Part shown: positions 8,257 to 17,705 of the stretch, one piece after another
Layout of the letters: each line of letters begins with the position of its first letter
Position numbering within the stretch: the stretch's first letter is position 1
Origin: Shewanella holmiensis
GTDB lineage: Bacteria > Pseudomonadota > Gammaproteobacteria > Enterobacterales > Shewanellaceae
NCBI RefSeq assembly: GCF_025370255.1
Contig: NZ_JAMTCD010000010.1
Coordinates: 62,001-126,000, forward strand
Length of the DNA: 64,000 nt
Reading direction: 5' to 3'
The notes under the pieces: model-generated
Told to the model about the DNA's origin: nothing
Seen by the model: the letters and a program-made list of their open reading frames with translations, nothing else
Databases searched by the model: none
Program-made: the position numbers and the translations under genes

Positions 8257-9561
8257 CTAAGAGATTTCCTGGAATAAACAATAGTCTTGTGTTGAGTCAT
8301 GTTTAGCAATATACATTGCTGCATCAGCAGCGGTGACCAGACAGTTACTATTTTTGCCATTTAGCGGATATTGGCTCACTCCAATACTTGCCCCCACGGT
8401 TAATGTATTACCATTAAGCTCAATAGTTTGGTTTATGACGGACAAAATGAGTTTAACTTTGGTAATGATGTCTTGCTCATTATTGATGTTGTCTAACCAA
8501 ATAACAAACTCATCACCACCAAATCGCCCGACAAAGTCAGTACTTCGCAAATGCGCTTTTAATCTCAGCGCAATTTGTTTGAGTACCTCATCTCCGGTTT
8601 GATGGCCTAGGGTGTCATTGATTATTTTAAATTTATCTAAGTCGATAAAAAGTAATGCGGCTTGCTCATTTCGTCTCGAGTCACGGTCTATGGCGCTGTC
8701 AATTTGCTTGATAAAAGCACGGCGGTTATAAATAGAGGTGAGTTCATCGTGTTCGGCTAAATAGGTGAGCTTAACCTGCTGTTCTTGTAGTTTTTGGGTT
8801 TGCCTTGCCACTTCTAATTTCAGTTCTTCTTTTTTAATGGTTATTTTCTGCAAAGAGGCCTTCATATCATTAAAGTTGTCGCTCATTTCAGCAAACTCAT
8901 CATTCATGTCATATTTAACGCGACTTTCTAAATCGCCGTTGGCAAGTGTTCTCATGCCATCATTGAGGGATTTCATGCCACGTTTGAAGCGGATCAATGT
9001 CATTGATGACCACATGGTAACCAGAATCGATAGCAATAAAACCACCAAAGAGGCAGATAGCAATAATGATTGCTGGGTTTGTTTTGCTTGGGCGATGGTC
9101 ACTTTATGTAGTCGATACATGTCCTCAGTCATTTTTTCGATGTTCATACTGTATTTCGCTTTAAGTAAACGACTGGAAGTCAGCCGATCCTCTGAAAGTG
9201 AATGGTTGGAATTGCTGTACATTTGGGTATTAAATAAGGCGCGAATATTAGCATTTAGGCGATTTAAGTTATCGAGTACTTGATTTTGCTTGGGGTGCCA
9301 TTGAATATCTTTAGATAATTGAATGGCAAGATTGGCTTGTCTATTATTCAGCTCGGATAAGCTCAGTTGGTCGCTATACTCTTCATAAAGCCATAATTGG
9401 CTTCTTAAGCTATCAATGCTTAATTGTATTTGCATCGAATGGTTAAGTTGCTTATAAATTTTTTGTTGGTAACTGTGGGCTTGGTACAAGGCTTGGCAAA
9501 CGGCAATGGTTAATAGCGCGCACAGTATTGCAGTAAGTTTAAGACGAGTTGCAAGTGTCAT
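8257..9561 (-). CDS. membrane diguanylate cyclase (HAMP-GGDEF)
   Basis: 434 residues: a transmembrane helix at about 7-25, a periplasmic helical sensor part (about 30-160), a second helix at about 165-187, a HAMP-type linker with coiled coil (about 190-260) and a complete GGDEF domain. The active site is GRFGGDEF and the product-inhibition I-site RSTD stands five residues before it, so it should make cyclic di-GMP from two GTP and be feedback controlled. Its start overlaps the stop of the binding-protein gene by four bases (translational coupling), which suggests the lipoprotein feeds ligand information to the periplasmic domain. Confidence 0.9.
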   Translation of the reverse strand: MTLATRLKLTAILCALLTIAVCQALYQAHSYQQKIYKQLNHSMQIQLSIDSLRSQLWLYEEYSDQLSLSELNNRQANLAIQLSKDIQWHPKQNQVLDNLNRLNANIRALFNTQMYSNSNHSLSEDRLTSSRLLKAKYSMNIEKMTEDMYRLHKVTIAQAKQTQQSLLLSASLVVLLLSILVTMWSSMTLIRFKRGMKSLNDGMRTLANGDLESRVKYDMNDEFAEMSDNFNDMKASLQKITIKKEELKLEVARQTQKLQEQQVKLTYLAEHDELTSIYNRRAFIKQIDSAIDRDSRRNEQAALLFIDLDKFKIINDTLGHQTGDEVLKQIALRLKAHLRSTDFVGRFGGDEFVIWLDNINNEQDIITKVKLILSVINQTIELNGNTLTVGASIGVSQYPLNGKNSNCLVTAADAAMYIAKHDSTQDYCLFQEIS

Positions 9562-10550
9562 TGATGCTCATCCGTATGCTCATTCATAGCAGACTCAAAT
9601 AGCTGTCTATCTAGTATTTGCCTAATATCAATGCGATTGTCTTTTGGGACTAAGGCTCTGTCAATGGCCCATTGAGACTGTAATTGCAAATTTGATACTA
9701 AAGCATTACTAAGGGTTAATCTAAATGCATAATCCCGCCATAAATAACTCAGCTGTATTTTATCCATATTAAGAATTTGACTAATTAGTATCTGGCTGTC
9801 TTCAGGATTTTCATTGATGTAATTAATGGCATCGCTTAACGCTTGTAGAATACTTTGTTTATCTTTAGTTTTGATCGAACTGTTTTTTAAGCCGACTATG
9901 TTAAATGAGAGGTTATATAGGCCTTTCGTGCCAATGACTTGGCTTGCTTGTGGTGATTCTTTGATAAGTTGATAGGGAAAGGGCTCCCATGCAGAGATTA
10001 AATCTACTTCGCCTTGTTGAAGTGCTTGAACCATTTGATTTGGTTTTAAATAGACTCTTTCTATCTGGGTATCTTGTTGGTGATAAAGCATTAGTAAGCT
10101 GTCGAAGAAAAATTCACTGGCACTGCTTTTGACTATACCGACTTTAGCGTTAGAGATTGCTGCTAAATCATTAAACTTTTTAGACGACATGCTCAGAAGT
10201 TTTAAATCATTATCAGACTCCACAAAACTGGCTAACACAATAAAGTCGCTGCGATAAAAACTATTGAACATCACCACAGATTCAGATGTAGTGGCAAAAT
10301 CAACATTGCCTTCCATAAGTTCGTTAAAACACTTAACTCCACCATCTTCTCTTACTAATTGGATATTCAGCCCATGCTGTTTAAAAAAACCTTTTTTGTC
10401 GGCAATGAAAATGGGGGAAGATAGCGGCGTGTTCGATACCGCTATTTTTATAATAGGCGATTTTTGCCCATCCCCTTTAACGCTGGCGTTAGGTTGGCAG
10501 GCAGATATAAGCATTAAAACTACAACAAAAATTGGCAGAGTTAAATTCAT
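9558..10550 (-). CDS. periplasmic substrate-binding lipoprotein (NMT1/TauA/SsuA-like)
   Basis: 330 residues. Signal peptide ends in lipobox LISAC with Cys18, so the protein is anchored as a lipoprotein. The rest follows the ABC-type nitrate/sulfonate/thiamine-precursor binding fold: IKIAVSNTPLSSPIFIADKKGFFKQHGLNI, then EGNVDFATTSESVVM, VGIVKSSASEFFFDSLL, and QGEVDLISAWEPF. There are no ABC permease or ATPase genes next to it; it is coupled to a diguanylate cyclase instead. A sensory role (ligand-dependent control of c-di-GMP) is inferred; ligand unknown, possibly a thiamine-precursor or sulfonate-type molecule. Confidence 0.85.
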   Translation of the reverse strand: MNLTLPIFVVVLMLISACQPNASVKGDGQKSPIIKIAVSNTPLSSPIFIADKKGFFKQHGLNIQLVREDGGVKCFNELMEGNVDFATTSESVVMFNSFYRSDFIVLASFVESDNDLKLLSMSSKKFNDLAAISNAKVGIVKSSASEFFFDSLLMLYHQQDTQIERVYLKPNQMVQALQQGEVDLISAWEPFPYQLIKESPQASQVIGTKGLYNLSFNIVGLKNSSIKTKDKQSILQALSDAINYINENPEDSQILISQILNMDKIQLSYLWRDYAFRLTLSNALVSNLQLQSQWAIDRALVPKDNRIDIRQILDRQLFESAMNEHTDEHQ

Positions 10551-10729
10551 AGGCTTGGGGTAAAAGTCATCATAATTTAAGTGTAGTGGTTGAAATGCTA
10601 TTTCGCTAAGAAGTTGATAAAAAACTTTTTTATGTAGAATTAACTCATTAAATTTGGTAGCAGTAACAGTGGAGTACAGTTTGCTAAATATGGCTAGTCT
10701 GACTTAATTTTAAACAGCATTTATAAACA

Positions 10730-10802
10730 GTCGCAAGCGTGTTTGTTCATCAGTATTTAGCTGTTTAGTCGTTGATATTATATGTGGTTGTTTGCATAGT
10801 TA
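10730..10802 (+). repeat. 73-bp imperfect direct repeat, copy 1
   Basis: Aligns with 10954-11027 over its whole length; the core ATTATATGTGGTTGTTTGCAT minus its last base is identical (10777-10797). Located in the gap before an orphan transposase-like HTH gene. Confidence 0.7.
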
Positions 10803-10953
10803 GGTGCGATTAATGGATGGCACTCATCTATTTAAAACAAAACATGCCGAAAATGTTTACCACTTTATGGGTAATTCAAACGTAAACGGTTATTTTATAT
10901 CGCAGTTTACTTTTATGCATATATAAAGTTATTGCGAGCTATGGTTTAAAAAA

Positions 10954-11027
10954 GTAGCAAGGATGCTTGTACATCACTATTAGGCTATTTAGCGCCATAT
11001 TATTATATGTGGTTGTTTGCATTGTTA
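10954..11027 (+). repeat. 74-bp imperfect direct repeat, copy 2
   Basis: Second copy of the unit at 10730-10802, spaced about 224 bp start to start. The left two thirds differ at scattered positions, the right third is nearly identical, consistent with an old duplication under local constraint or gene conversion. Confidence 0.7.
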
Positions 11028-11081
11028 TAGTCGATTACTGGGGGATAATCTCATATCACCAAACACCCTTGCTGAAAATGG

Positions 11082-11357
11082 TTATGCCATCATTTGCAAT
11101 AAGTTGTTCAAACTATTTATCTGTAATTGCAAAGATGCAATTTGATTGGTTATTTCACTTTTTTTCAATTCACTAGGTTCGGTAGATGATTTAACCCATT
11201 GATAGACCGTTCTGGACGAAATCCCATAATTTTTAGCCACCTCTGAGAGTAACCGATTATGATTTTTAACTTGGTTAACCACTTCGCTGATCAGAGCTTG
11301 TGAATATTTGTGGCTTATGTGGTTGTGCATCGCAGTATTATGCATAGTCGTATTCAC
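11082..11357 (-). CDS. orphan transposase-type HTH protein (IS3 OrfA-like)
   Basis: 91 residues. Residues about 16-55 (HKYSQALISEVV...LLSEVAKNYGISSRTVYQWVK) make the helix-turn-helix of IS3-family OrfA/InsE-type transposase subunits; the C-terminal ITNQIASLQLQINSLNNLL is a short leucine-zipper-like coil, as OrfA proteins have. No OrfB catalytic part, frameshift window or clear terminal inverted repeats were seen on either side, so it is either an IS remnant or a domesticated DNA-binding protein. The start at 11357 gives repeated M-H-N motifs (MNTTMHNTAMHNHIS), and a start at a later Met is possible. Confidence 0.6.
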   Translation of the reverse strand: MNTTMHNTAMHNHISHKYSQALISEVVNQVKNHNRLLSEVAKNYGISSRTVYQWVKSSTEPSELKKSEITNQIASLQLQINSLNNLLQMMA

Positions 11358-12022
11358 TTTTATTGAAATTGGCTTATTGGATTATCTATTTTCAACGTCC
11401 CACTGACTGACGCCAATATGAGCAATAAACTGATAATATTGGTGAATTTTTCTAGTAAATAAGCTACTAAATTGAAGTGTATGCACAAAAACATTGGATA
11501 ACGTATTTAGGGGTAATGGTCTTATTTGCATAATAACTTCTCCTACAATTCAATCAGCATAAAAAACAAACTACCCAATTGTGGGTATACTTACTATATG
11601 AAAAGATTGTGCCAACTGTTGCAATTGTTTTTTTAGCAATAATATTAGTTAGTTATAATTTTATGGCTGAATTAAACTTATTTTACTTTGCAATGTATTG
11701 GTGCAATTGCACTAATTTGGTTTTAGCATCATTAGCCCGCAAGGGAGAAAGAACATCGCCAAATTCCGCTTAACTTTATCAATAAATGATCTTGAGGTAG
11801 TCTCAATGCCTTACTTCAAACTGACGCGTTACCTTGGGCCTCAACCTCTGGCAAATGGTGTGGAATTCAATTTCAATTTGTTAGCGAGTTTCTTAAGCGG
11901 AGTTTAGATTAAGCCGTTACGATGTTTTAGGTGTAAGGTCTAGCTTGATAGACATTGCTTTTCTCAAGTGTCATTGTAAAAAATGCCTGAAGATATAGAG
12001 GTTATATTGCCTTGAAATAGTT

Positions 12023-12187
12023 ATGTTAACTTGGCTATGGTTTATTATTAGTGCAGTTAGTGCAGTTAGTGCAGTTAGTGCAGTTAGTGCAGTTAGTGCA
12101 GTTAGTGCAGTTGGGATTGTGGCAATTGGTATGTCGGTCAGATTGACACCACTAACGATGACAATTGTCGGTTGTTTGAGTGTTTAA
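12023..12187 (+). CDS. doubtful 54-aa hydrophobic peptide with (SAV) repeats
   Basis: ATG at 12023, stop at 12185-12187. The 9-bp tandem repeat is read in frame as Ser-Ala-Val seven times, between MLTWLWFII and GIVAIGMSV, giving one continuous hydrophobic stretch of small residues. No clear ribosome site precedes it and it matches no family I know. It may be a remnant of a larger membrane protein gene or a chance frame; listed because the repeat length is a multiple of three and keeps the frame open. Confidence 0.2.
   Translation: MLTWLWFIISAVSAVSAVSAVSAVSAVSAVGIVAIGMSVRLTPLTMTIVGCLSV
12051..12113 (+). repeat. 9-bp minisatellite, 7 copies
   Basis: GTGCAGTTA repeated head to tail six times exactly, plus a seventh copy GTGCAGTTG. 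A tract of this kind is prone to slippage and copy number may vary between strains. Confidence 0.95.
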
Positions 12188-12282
12188 AATAGTCTGAAGA
12201 TCTACACTGGAAATTTGGCAGCAATAGTCAAAGAGATACCAATAAATGATAATTGTGGTTCAGTTAACACGTACCTTTAGGG

Positions 12283-12558
12283 TTAACAGCCTTCATCGAA
12301 CTTAGCATTAATTAGCGCACATATTGCATCAAGCGCAGCTTGAGCATCTGGTCCATCAGCGGTGATATCAATTGTTTTACCTAGCCCACTTTCTAACATC
12401 AGTAAGCCTAAGACACTGGCTGCACTGGCCGTTTTGCTACCCTGAATCAAGGTGATATTGGCATCAAACTCATTGGCCAGTATCACCAGCTTGGTCGCGG
12501 CTCGAGCGTGTAACCCCAATTTATTTGAAATGGTGACTTGTCGTTGTAAAAGGCTCAT
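12283..12558 (-). CDS. ptsO: nitrogen-PTS phosphocarrier NPr (HPr family)
   Basis: 91 residues with the HPr phosphorylation site GLHARAA (His17) and the second conserved block SAASVLGLLML (about 45-55). In the nitrogen phosphotransferase system NPr takes phosphate from EI-Ntr (PtsP) and passes it to EIIA-Ntr (PtsN). Position after rapZ and ptsN in the rpoN operon separates it from the sugar-PTS HPr. Last gene of the operon. Confidence 0.92.
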   Translation of the reverse strand: MSLLQRQVTISNKLGLHARAATKLVILANEFDANITLIQGSKTASAASVLGLLMLESGLGKTIDITADGPDAQAALDAICALINAKFDEGC

Positions 12559-12589
12559 AACACTGACTCCAATAATCGGCTAAATAACG

Positions 12590-13447
12590 TTATTTAACCT
12601 TATTTGCTAGTTCTCGGTGCCTTGCATGAACCGTATGCTTTTTATCATTCGAGAAACGTTTTGCCAGCTGATCAGCAATATACACAGAACGATGTTGTCC
12701 ACCGGTACAGCCAATCGCGATGGTTAAGTAGCTGCGATTATTACGCTCAAGATGCGGCATCCAAGTTTCAAATAGATTTTCTATTTGCCAAATAAACTTA
12801 TTGACTAAAGGCTGGTTGCCAAGGAATTCTTGTACTGGTTTATCGAGCCCTGTATAAGGCCGCAGTTCTATTTCCCAATGAGGATTAGGTAAAAAACGTA
12901 CATCAAACATGAAGTCTGCTTCGGTTGGCATGCCATGTTTGAAGCCGAATGATTCAAAGTTAATGACTAACTCTTTATCAACACTGCCCATCAATATTTC
13001 ACGTACTTGATCGCTCAATTCGTAAATGTTTAATGCTGAAGTATCAATATAATGGTCTACCACATTCGCGATAGGTTCTAATAACACCCCTTCTAATTTA
13101 ATTGCTTCTTGAAGTGATATTTGATTCTTAGATAAAGGGTGTAACCGGCGGGTTTCGCTATAACGTTTAAGCAATACTTTGTCTGAAGAGTTTAAGAAAA
13201 AGCTACAGATTTCAGTATCGCTACCTAACTTAGCAAGTTGTTCTTGTAGTACTTTTCCTTGGTCGGCAATATTACGTACGTCGACACTAATCGCTATTTG
13301 ATCGCGGCTGCCAGTAAGCTGGTCCAATAATGTTCCAATCAATGCCACAGGTAAATTATCGACACAGTAGTAACCAAGGTCTTCTAATACCCTTAGTGCG
13401 ACAGACTTACCTGAACCAGAGCGGCCCGATACAATAACTAATTTCAT
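12590..13447 (-). CDS. rapZ: RNase adapter / nucleotide-binding protein RapZ
   Basis: 285 residues, full length. Walker A GRSGSGKS (8-15), then [10 protein letters not shown] and the C-terminal [14 protein letters not shown] that binds the glmZ sRNA-related ligand region in E. coli. In enterobacteria RapZ hands GlmZ sRNA to RNase E and senses glucosamine-6-phosphate; whether a GlmZ equivalent exists here is unknown. Overlaps ptsN by four bases. Confidence 0.95.
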   Translation of the reverse strand: MKLVIVSGRSGSGKSVALRVLEDLGYYCVDNLPVALIGTLLDQLTGSRDQIAISVDVRNIADQGKVLQEQLAKLGSDTEICSFFLNSSDKVLLKRYSETRRLHPLSKNQISLQEAIKLEGVLLEPIANVVDHYIDTSALNIYELSDQVREILMGSVDKELVINFESFGFKHGMPTEADFMFDVRFLPNPHWEIELRPYTGLDKPVQEFLGNQPLVNKFIWQIENLFETWMPHLERNNRSYLTIAIGCTGGQHRSVYIADQLAKRFSNDKKHTVHARHRELANKVK

Positions 13448-13890
13448 GCAGTGATAACCTGATAGAGTTCAGTGGAGTTACTACTTTTACGTAACTGCTT
13501 GAGAATAAGTTTATCTGATAGCTTTTCTGCCATCGAAGATAAAGTGCTGAGGTGTTGTTGGCATTGTTCCGCTGGAACTAATAAGGCAAATAACAAATCA
13601 ACGGGTTGTTTATCTATGGCATCAAATGGAATGGGTTCTTCACATTTAATAAAAATCGCAATGGGGTGTTCGATGGTCGTCAATCGACCATGAGGGATTG
13701 CAATGCCAGAGCCTATTCCTGTGCTACCCATTTTTTCTCTGGCCACTAGGCTTTCGAAAATCTCTTGCGAAGAAAGGGATGGGTACTGGGCAGCGACTAA
13801 ATCGCTGATAAGTTCCAGTACCTTTTTCTTACTGCCCGGTGAGGCACAGGAGGTGCATTCCGGCTGCAGGATGGTACTAAGTTCCATCAT
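13444..13890 (-). CDS. ptsN: nitrogen-regulatory EIIA (EIIA-Ntr)
   Basis: 148 residues of the fructose/mannitol-type EIIA fold. The phosphorylated histidine is His67 in GIAIPHGRL. Its phosphorylation state controls potassium transport and other regulators in relatives. Gene overlaps hpf by one base and rapZ by four, so the three are coupled. Confidence 0.95.
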   Translation of the reverse strand: MMELSTILQPECTSCASPGSKKKVLELISDLVAAQYPSLSSQEIFESLVAREKMGSTGIGSGIAIPHGRLTTIEHPIAIFIKCEEPIPFDAIDKQPVDLLFALLVPAEQCQQHLSTLSSMAEKLSDKLILKQLRKSSNSTELYQVITA

Positions 13891-14177
13891 TAATGCTTAG
13901 ATAGTTTCTCTTTGTGTTTAATAACCTGACGATCGAGTTTGTCGATCAGGGCGTCTATAGCATGATACATGTCGGCATGCTCAGCAGCGGCAAATACTTC
14001 AGCGCCATTTAAGCTGACTTTTGCTTCTGCCTTTTGCTGTTGTTTTTCGACATTTAACACGACATGCACATTATGGATCTGATCGAAATGTCGTTCAAGC
14101 TTTGAAAATTTTGTAGTGACATATTCGCGTAATGATTCAGTAATTTCAACATGGTGACCTGTTAAATTTATTTGCAT
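13890..14177 (-). CDS. hpf: short ribosome hibernation promoting factor
   Basis: 95 residues, short HPF/YfiA type: begins MQINLTGHHVEITESLREYV and has the basic DRQVIKHKEKL tail. Binds the 30S decoding region in stationary phase and promotes 100S dimers (with Rmf) or inactive 70S. Follows rpoN by 26 bp with a GGAGG site. Confidence 0.93.
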   Translation of the reverse strand: MQINLTGHHVEITESLREYVTTKFSKLERHFDQIHNVHVVLNVEKQQQKAEAKVSLNGAEVFAAAEHADMYHAIDALIDKLDRQVIKHKEKLSKH

Positions 14178-14203
14178 ATTTATCCTCCAATTGCCTAGGT
14201 AGG

Positions 14204-15691
14204 TTATAAACTCTTACGTTGGTTTGAGGGAGGGATCATCATCGCTTCTCGGTATTTCGCGATAGTACGACGTGCAACATTAATCCCTTGTTCAGCCAAA
14301 AGATCAGCCATTTTGCTGTCGCTTAATGGTTTCTTTTGGTTTTCGGCAGCAACCAGTTTTTTTATAAAGGCTCTAATTGCTGTTGATGAGCACTCGCCGC
14401 CGTCGTCGGTACTGACGTGGCTAGAGAAAAAGTATTTTAATTCGAATAATCCACGTGGGGTATGCATGTACTTTTGGGTTGTTACCCTTGAAATCGTTGA
14501 TTCATGCATTTCTACCGCTTCAGCTATGTCATTGAGTACCATAGGTTTCATGGCTTCTTCACCATACTCAAAAAAACCTTGTTGGAACTGGACAATGCAA
14601 TTGGACACTTTTAATAAGGTGTCGTTGCGGCTTTCTAAACTTTTAATAAACCATTTAGCTTCTTGCAAGTGACCGCGAATAAATTGGCTGTCAGACTGAC
14701 TTTTACTGCTTTTTGCCATCGCCGCATATTGCTGGTTTATACCAATTTTGGGCATATTGTCAGGATTTAATTCAACAACCCAACGACCATTCTTTTTCAT
14801 CACCGAAACATCGGGGATAACATATTCATCATCCTGCGGGGTGATCATCGAACCAGGGCGTGGATTCAAAGATTGAATTAACTCAATAGCCTCACGAAGT
14901 TCATCTTCTTTTAACTTGGTTTTACGCATCAATGTGCGAAAGTCTCTGCCTGCAATTAAATCTAAATAATCTTTGATAAGCACTTTTGCGTTATCAATGT
15001 GAGGTGTATTGGGATCATATTGCATTAACTGGATCAGCAAACATTCACGGAGATCGCGAGAGGCAACGCCAATAGGATCAAAATGTTGGATACGTTTCAG
15101 TACCGCTTCAACTTCATCAAGCTCAACCGATTCGTCTCCCATTGCTTCTAAGATGTCTTCGGTGCTTTGGGTTAAATAACCTGTGTCGTCAATGGCATCG
15201 ATGATGGCGGTGGCAATGGCTAGGTCGGTATCAGAAAAAGGAGTGAGATTCTTCTGCCATTCAAGGTGTTCGTACAAACCTTCTGAGGTTTCGCCTTGAA
15301 AAGGCATGTCATCGCTTGGCATGCTGCCCGATCCAGAACTGGCCATCGGAGATGCGGTGTACACTTCATCCCAGGTCGTATCCATAGGCAAATCATCAGA
15401 CATTTGCTCTTTTGTCATCGATTCAGCTGTATCAACGCTTGAGGTGTCTTTTTCTATTGTTGGCGCGACTAGTTCACTAAAATCTGTTTCTGATTGGTTT
15501 TTTTGTTGGTCATTTTTGTTGTTAAATTCTGCAAATTCATCTTCCATTTCAAGCAAAGGGTTTGAGTCTAATGCTTGTTGAATTTCTTGCTGTAACTCCA
15601 AAGACGATAACTGCAGCAAACGAATCGCCTGTTGCAGTTGTGGGGTCATAGTCAGATGTTGACCCATTTTAAGTTGGAGTGACGCTTTCAT
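14204..15691 (-). CDS. rpoN: RNA polymerase sigma-54 factor
   Basis: 495 residues. Region I is the Gln/Leu-rich [23 protein letters not shown] that contacts activators, followed by an acidic region II (about 50-125), the core-binding domain, an HTH and the C-terminal RpoN box [10 protein letters not shown]. It directs core polymerase to -24/-12 promoters and needs AAA+ activators. A 150-bp gap upstream of it separates it from lptB and may hold its own promoter. Confidence 0.97.
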   Translation of the reverse strand: MKASLQLKMGQHLTMTPQLQQAIRLLQLSSLELQQEIQQALDSNPLLEMEDEFAEFNNKNDQQKNQSETDFSELVAPTIEKDTSSVDTAESMTKEQMSDDLPMDTTWDEVYTASPMASSGSGSMPSDDMPFQGETSEGLYEHLEWQKNLTPFSDTDLAIATAIIDAIDDTGYLTQSTEDILEAMGDESVELDEVEAVLKRIQHFDPIGVASRDLRECLLIQLMQYDPNTPHIDNAKVLIKDYLDLIAGRDFRTLMRKTKLKEDELREAIELIQSLNPRPGSMITPQDDEYVIPDVSVMKKNGRWVVELNPDNMPKIGINQQYAAMAKSSKSQSDSQFIRGHLQEAKWFIKSLESRNDTLLKVSNCIVQFQQGFFEYGEEAMKPMVLNDIAEAVEMHESTISRVTTQKYMHTPRGLFELKYFFSSHVSTDDGGECSSTAIRAFIKKLVAAENQKKPLSDSKMADLLAEQGINVARRTIAKYREAMMIPPSNQRKSL

Positions 15692-15842
15692 TACTGCTGA
15701 TCCCTAGAAGATTTCCGTTTGCTACACCGTTTCACACGAGTGTATTTCGCAAATGTTGTTTAAATACATTGTGAAACACCACAATAAAAGCTTACTGAAG
15801 TGTTGGTATTTTCAAAGCATCTATCTGTTGTGCTTACATTAA

Positions 15843-16574
15843 CTATAGCTTGAATTGTTCGCCCAAGTATACTGCTCGTACTTGTTGATTGTTGAGTATT
15901 TCATCAGGTGTTCCCTCGGCAATGAGATTGCCTTGGCTGACAATATAAGCGCGCTCACAAACATCAAGGGTTTCGCGAACATTGTGGTCAGTAATGAGCA
16001 CTCCAAGGCCACGACTTTTCAGTTGTTGAATAATTTTTTTAATATCAATAACTGAAATGGGGTCAACACCGGCAAAAGGTTCATCGAGTAAGATAAACTT
16101 AGGATTTGCGGCCAATGCACGTGCAATTTCAACTCGACGTCTTTCACCACCAGAAAGGGACATGCCTAAACTGTCTCGAATATGGGTGATATGAAATTCC
16201 TCTAAAAGACTTTCCAGCTCTTGAATTCGTTCATCCTGGCTTAATGATTTGCGCGTTTGCAGAACGGCCATAATGTTGTCATGAACGGTTAGCTTTCTAA
16301 AAATACTCGCTTCTTGTGGTAAATAGCCGATTCCTTTGCGAGCACGTAAATGCATTGGATCTGCAGTCAAATCATCATTATCAATTAAAATACGACCGTT
16401 ATCACTTTTGACTAAACCTACCACCATATAAAAGGTGGTGGTTTTTCCGGCGCCATTAGGACCTAACAAGCCGACAATTTGGCCGGTTTTTACCGTTAAA
16501 CTGACACTTTTTACAACTTGACGACTTTTATAGCTTTTAGCTAAATTTTCAGCGGTTAAGGTAATTTGGCTCAT
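15843..16574 (-). CDS. lptB: LPS transport ATP-binding protein LptB
   Basis: 243 residues. ABC ATPase with Walker A GPNGAGKT (38-45), signature LSGGERRR, Walker [14 protein letters not shown] and the switch His in ITDHNVRE. With LptF and LptG (not in this window) it extracts LPS from the inner membrane. Its start overlaps lptA by four bases. Confidence 0.97.
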   Translation of the reverse strand: MSQITLTAENLAKSYKSRQVVKSVSLTVKTGQIVGLLGPNGAGKTTTFYMVVGLVKSDNGRILIDNDDLTADPMHLRARKGIGYLPQEASIFRKLTVHDNIMAVLQTRKSLSQDERIQELESLLEEFHITHIRDSLGMSLSGGERRRVEIARALAANPKFILLDEPFAGVDPISVIDIKKIIQQLKSRGLGVLITDHNVRETLDVCERAYIVSQGNLIAEGTPDEILNNQQVRAVYLGEQFKL

Positions 16575-17158
16575 TGGTTACCTTGCTTTTTTAACGGAAT
16601 TTCAGGAAGTTTTTGTTTCGGTACATCTTCGGTTTGGAAGTTTTCAGGCTGAATGATGGTAATAACACGGTCTTCTCCCTTACCGGTACTTTCTGCAATC
16701 AGCTCTTGGGCGGTGATATTGTAGCGAATAACATTTCCCGTCACTTTGCTACCGGCCTGATCTAACTTGGCATTGCCAGTTAATAATAAACCTGTCGTGG
16801 CTAGGTCGTAGCGGATCTCATTGGCACTGGCGGTGCCTATTCGACCATCATCTAATTCCTGCGAAAACGTTGCGGGATTACCAATAGCAATCAACGTTTT
16901 AGTTTGGCCATTTTCAGCTGAAAATGCGCGTAATTCATCGGCATTAATATTAATACTACCTTGGGTGATTTTTACTGGGCCATTAAAAATAATCTGGTTA
17001 TTTTTAATGTCCGCACGTTGGCTTACCGCGGCAATTTTCAGCTCTTGTTGCAGATCGCCTTCTTTGGCCATGACGTTGTTCGCCAGTGCCGCGATAGCCA
17101 ATGTTGCAAGAACACTGACCTTACAGAGTGATTTGGATAAAAACTTAATGTGGTTCAT
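16571..17158 (-). CDS. lptA: LPS transport periplasmic bridge protein LptA
   Basis: 195 residues with a signal peptide ending near NNVMAKEG. The OstA/LptA beta-jellyroll part (about 38-160) contains [20 protein letters not shown] and the repeating beta pattern. It forms the periplasmic bridge that carries LPS from LptC to LptD. Overlaps lptC by 14 bases. Confidence 0.93.
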   Translation of the reverse strand: MNHIKFLSKSLCKVSVLATLAIAALANNVMAKEGDLQQELKIAAVSQRADIKNNQIIFNGPVKITQGSININADELRAFSAENGQTKTLIAIGNPATFSQELDDGRIGTASANEIRYDLATTGLLLTGNAKLDQAGSKVTGNVIRYNITAQELIAESTGKGEDRVITIIQPENFQTEDVPKQKLPEIPLKKQGNQ

Positions 17159-17705
17159 ATGTTCCTTCTACCTCACTGAGCAAGGTAATTTCTTCTGCAT
17201 TGAGATCGGCAAATAATCCTAAGCCATTAATTAAAAAACCATTACCTTTAATGATAACCGGATCTTCAGAGCGGCCAATCATGGTTTCTAAATCAAAGGT
17301 GACTTGCTGTGTTTCGAGCGATTGTAGCGGCTCTTCAATGTCAATGGCATTGATTATTACATCATTTTGTAAACTGACTTTATTTGTCTGTTGTTCAAGC
17401 GTGGCGTTTTTTGCGGTTATTTGCCATTGCGCTTTACCGTTTTGTGGATAAAGTAGCAATACGGGGTCAGTAAATAAAGTGGTATTAGTCATGGAGTAAT
17501 GCTCCATGTGTGTAGCGCTCATTTTACTGTCGACTAAACCTAGCTTATTAAATTCTGTAGTATGCAGGTCATCAGCGACAAAATCAGGCCGCTCAATACG
17601 TGTGTCTACTACCAGTGCCATTTTGTTGCGTTTATCCTGTACCTGCCAGTACAAAGTTAACGCTAAGCCAAAGAATGCACAGATGGCGAGTGTGGTACGA
17701 TTCAT
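17145..17705 (-). CDS. lptC: LPS export inner-membrane protein LptC
   Basis: 186 residues, single N-terminal membrane anchor (about 5-21) followed by an LptC/YrbK jellyroll (about 40-180) with MEHYSMTNTTLFTDPVLLLY. Receives LPS from LptBFG and hands it to LptA. Overlaps kdsC by four bases. Confidence 0.93.
   Translation of the reverse strand: MNRTTLAICAFFGLALTLYWQVQDKRNKMALVVDTRIERPDFVADDLHTTEFNKLGLVDSKMSATHMEHYSMTNTTLFTDPVLLLYPQNGKAQWQITAKNATLEQQTNKVSLQNDVIINAIDIEEPLQSLETQQVTFDLETMIGRSEDPVIIKGNGFLINGLGLFADLNAEEITLLSEVEGTYEPH

Larger units (their letters stand above)
10551..11081. other. AT-rich gap with direct repeats
   Basis: No credible gene. It contains the presumed promoter of the binding-protein/cyclase operon at its left end and the two 73-bp direct repeats. 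The right end adjoins the 3' end of the orphan HTH gene. Confidence 0.5.
11358..12282. other. long gene-poor gap
   Basis: About 925 bp with no supported gene except a doubtful 54-codon frame (12023-12187) around the 9-bp minisatellite. A 33-codon frame starting ATGCCTTACTTC near 11806 and a 64-codon frame at 11579 lack ribosome sites and look like chance or decayed coding sequence. Confidence 0.5.

Noticed and set aside
11579..11773. 64-codon plus-strand frame with a hydrophobic stretch
   Set aside because: No ribosome site, AT-driven hydrophobicity and no family resemblance; probably chance in an AT-rich gap.
12051..12113. CRISPR-like tandem array
   Set aside because: Units of nine bases without spacers; a minisatellite, not direct repeats separated by unique spacers.
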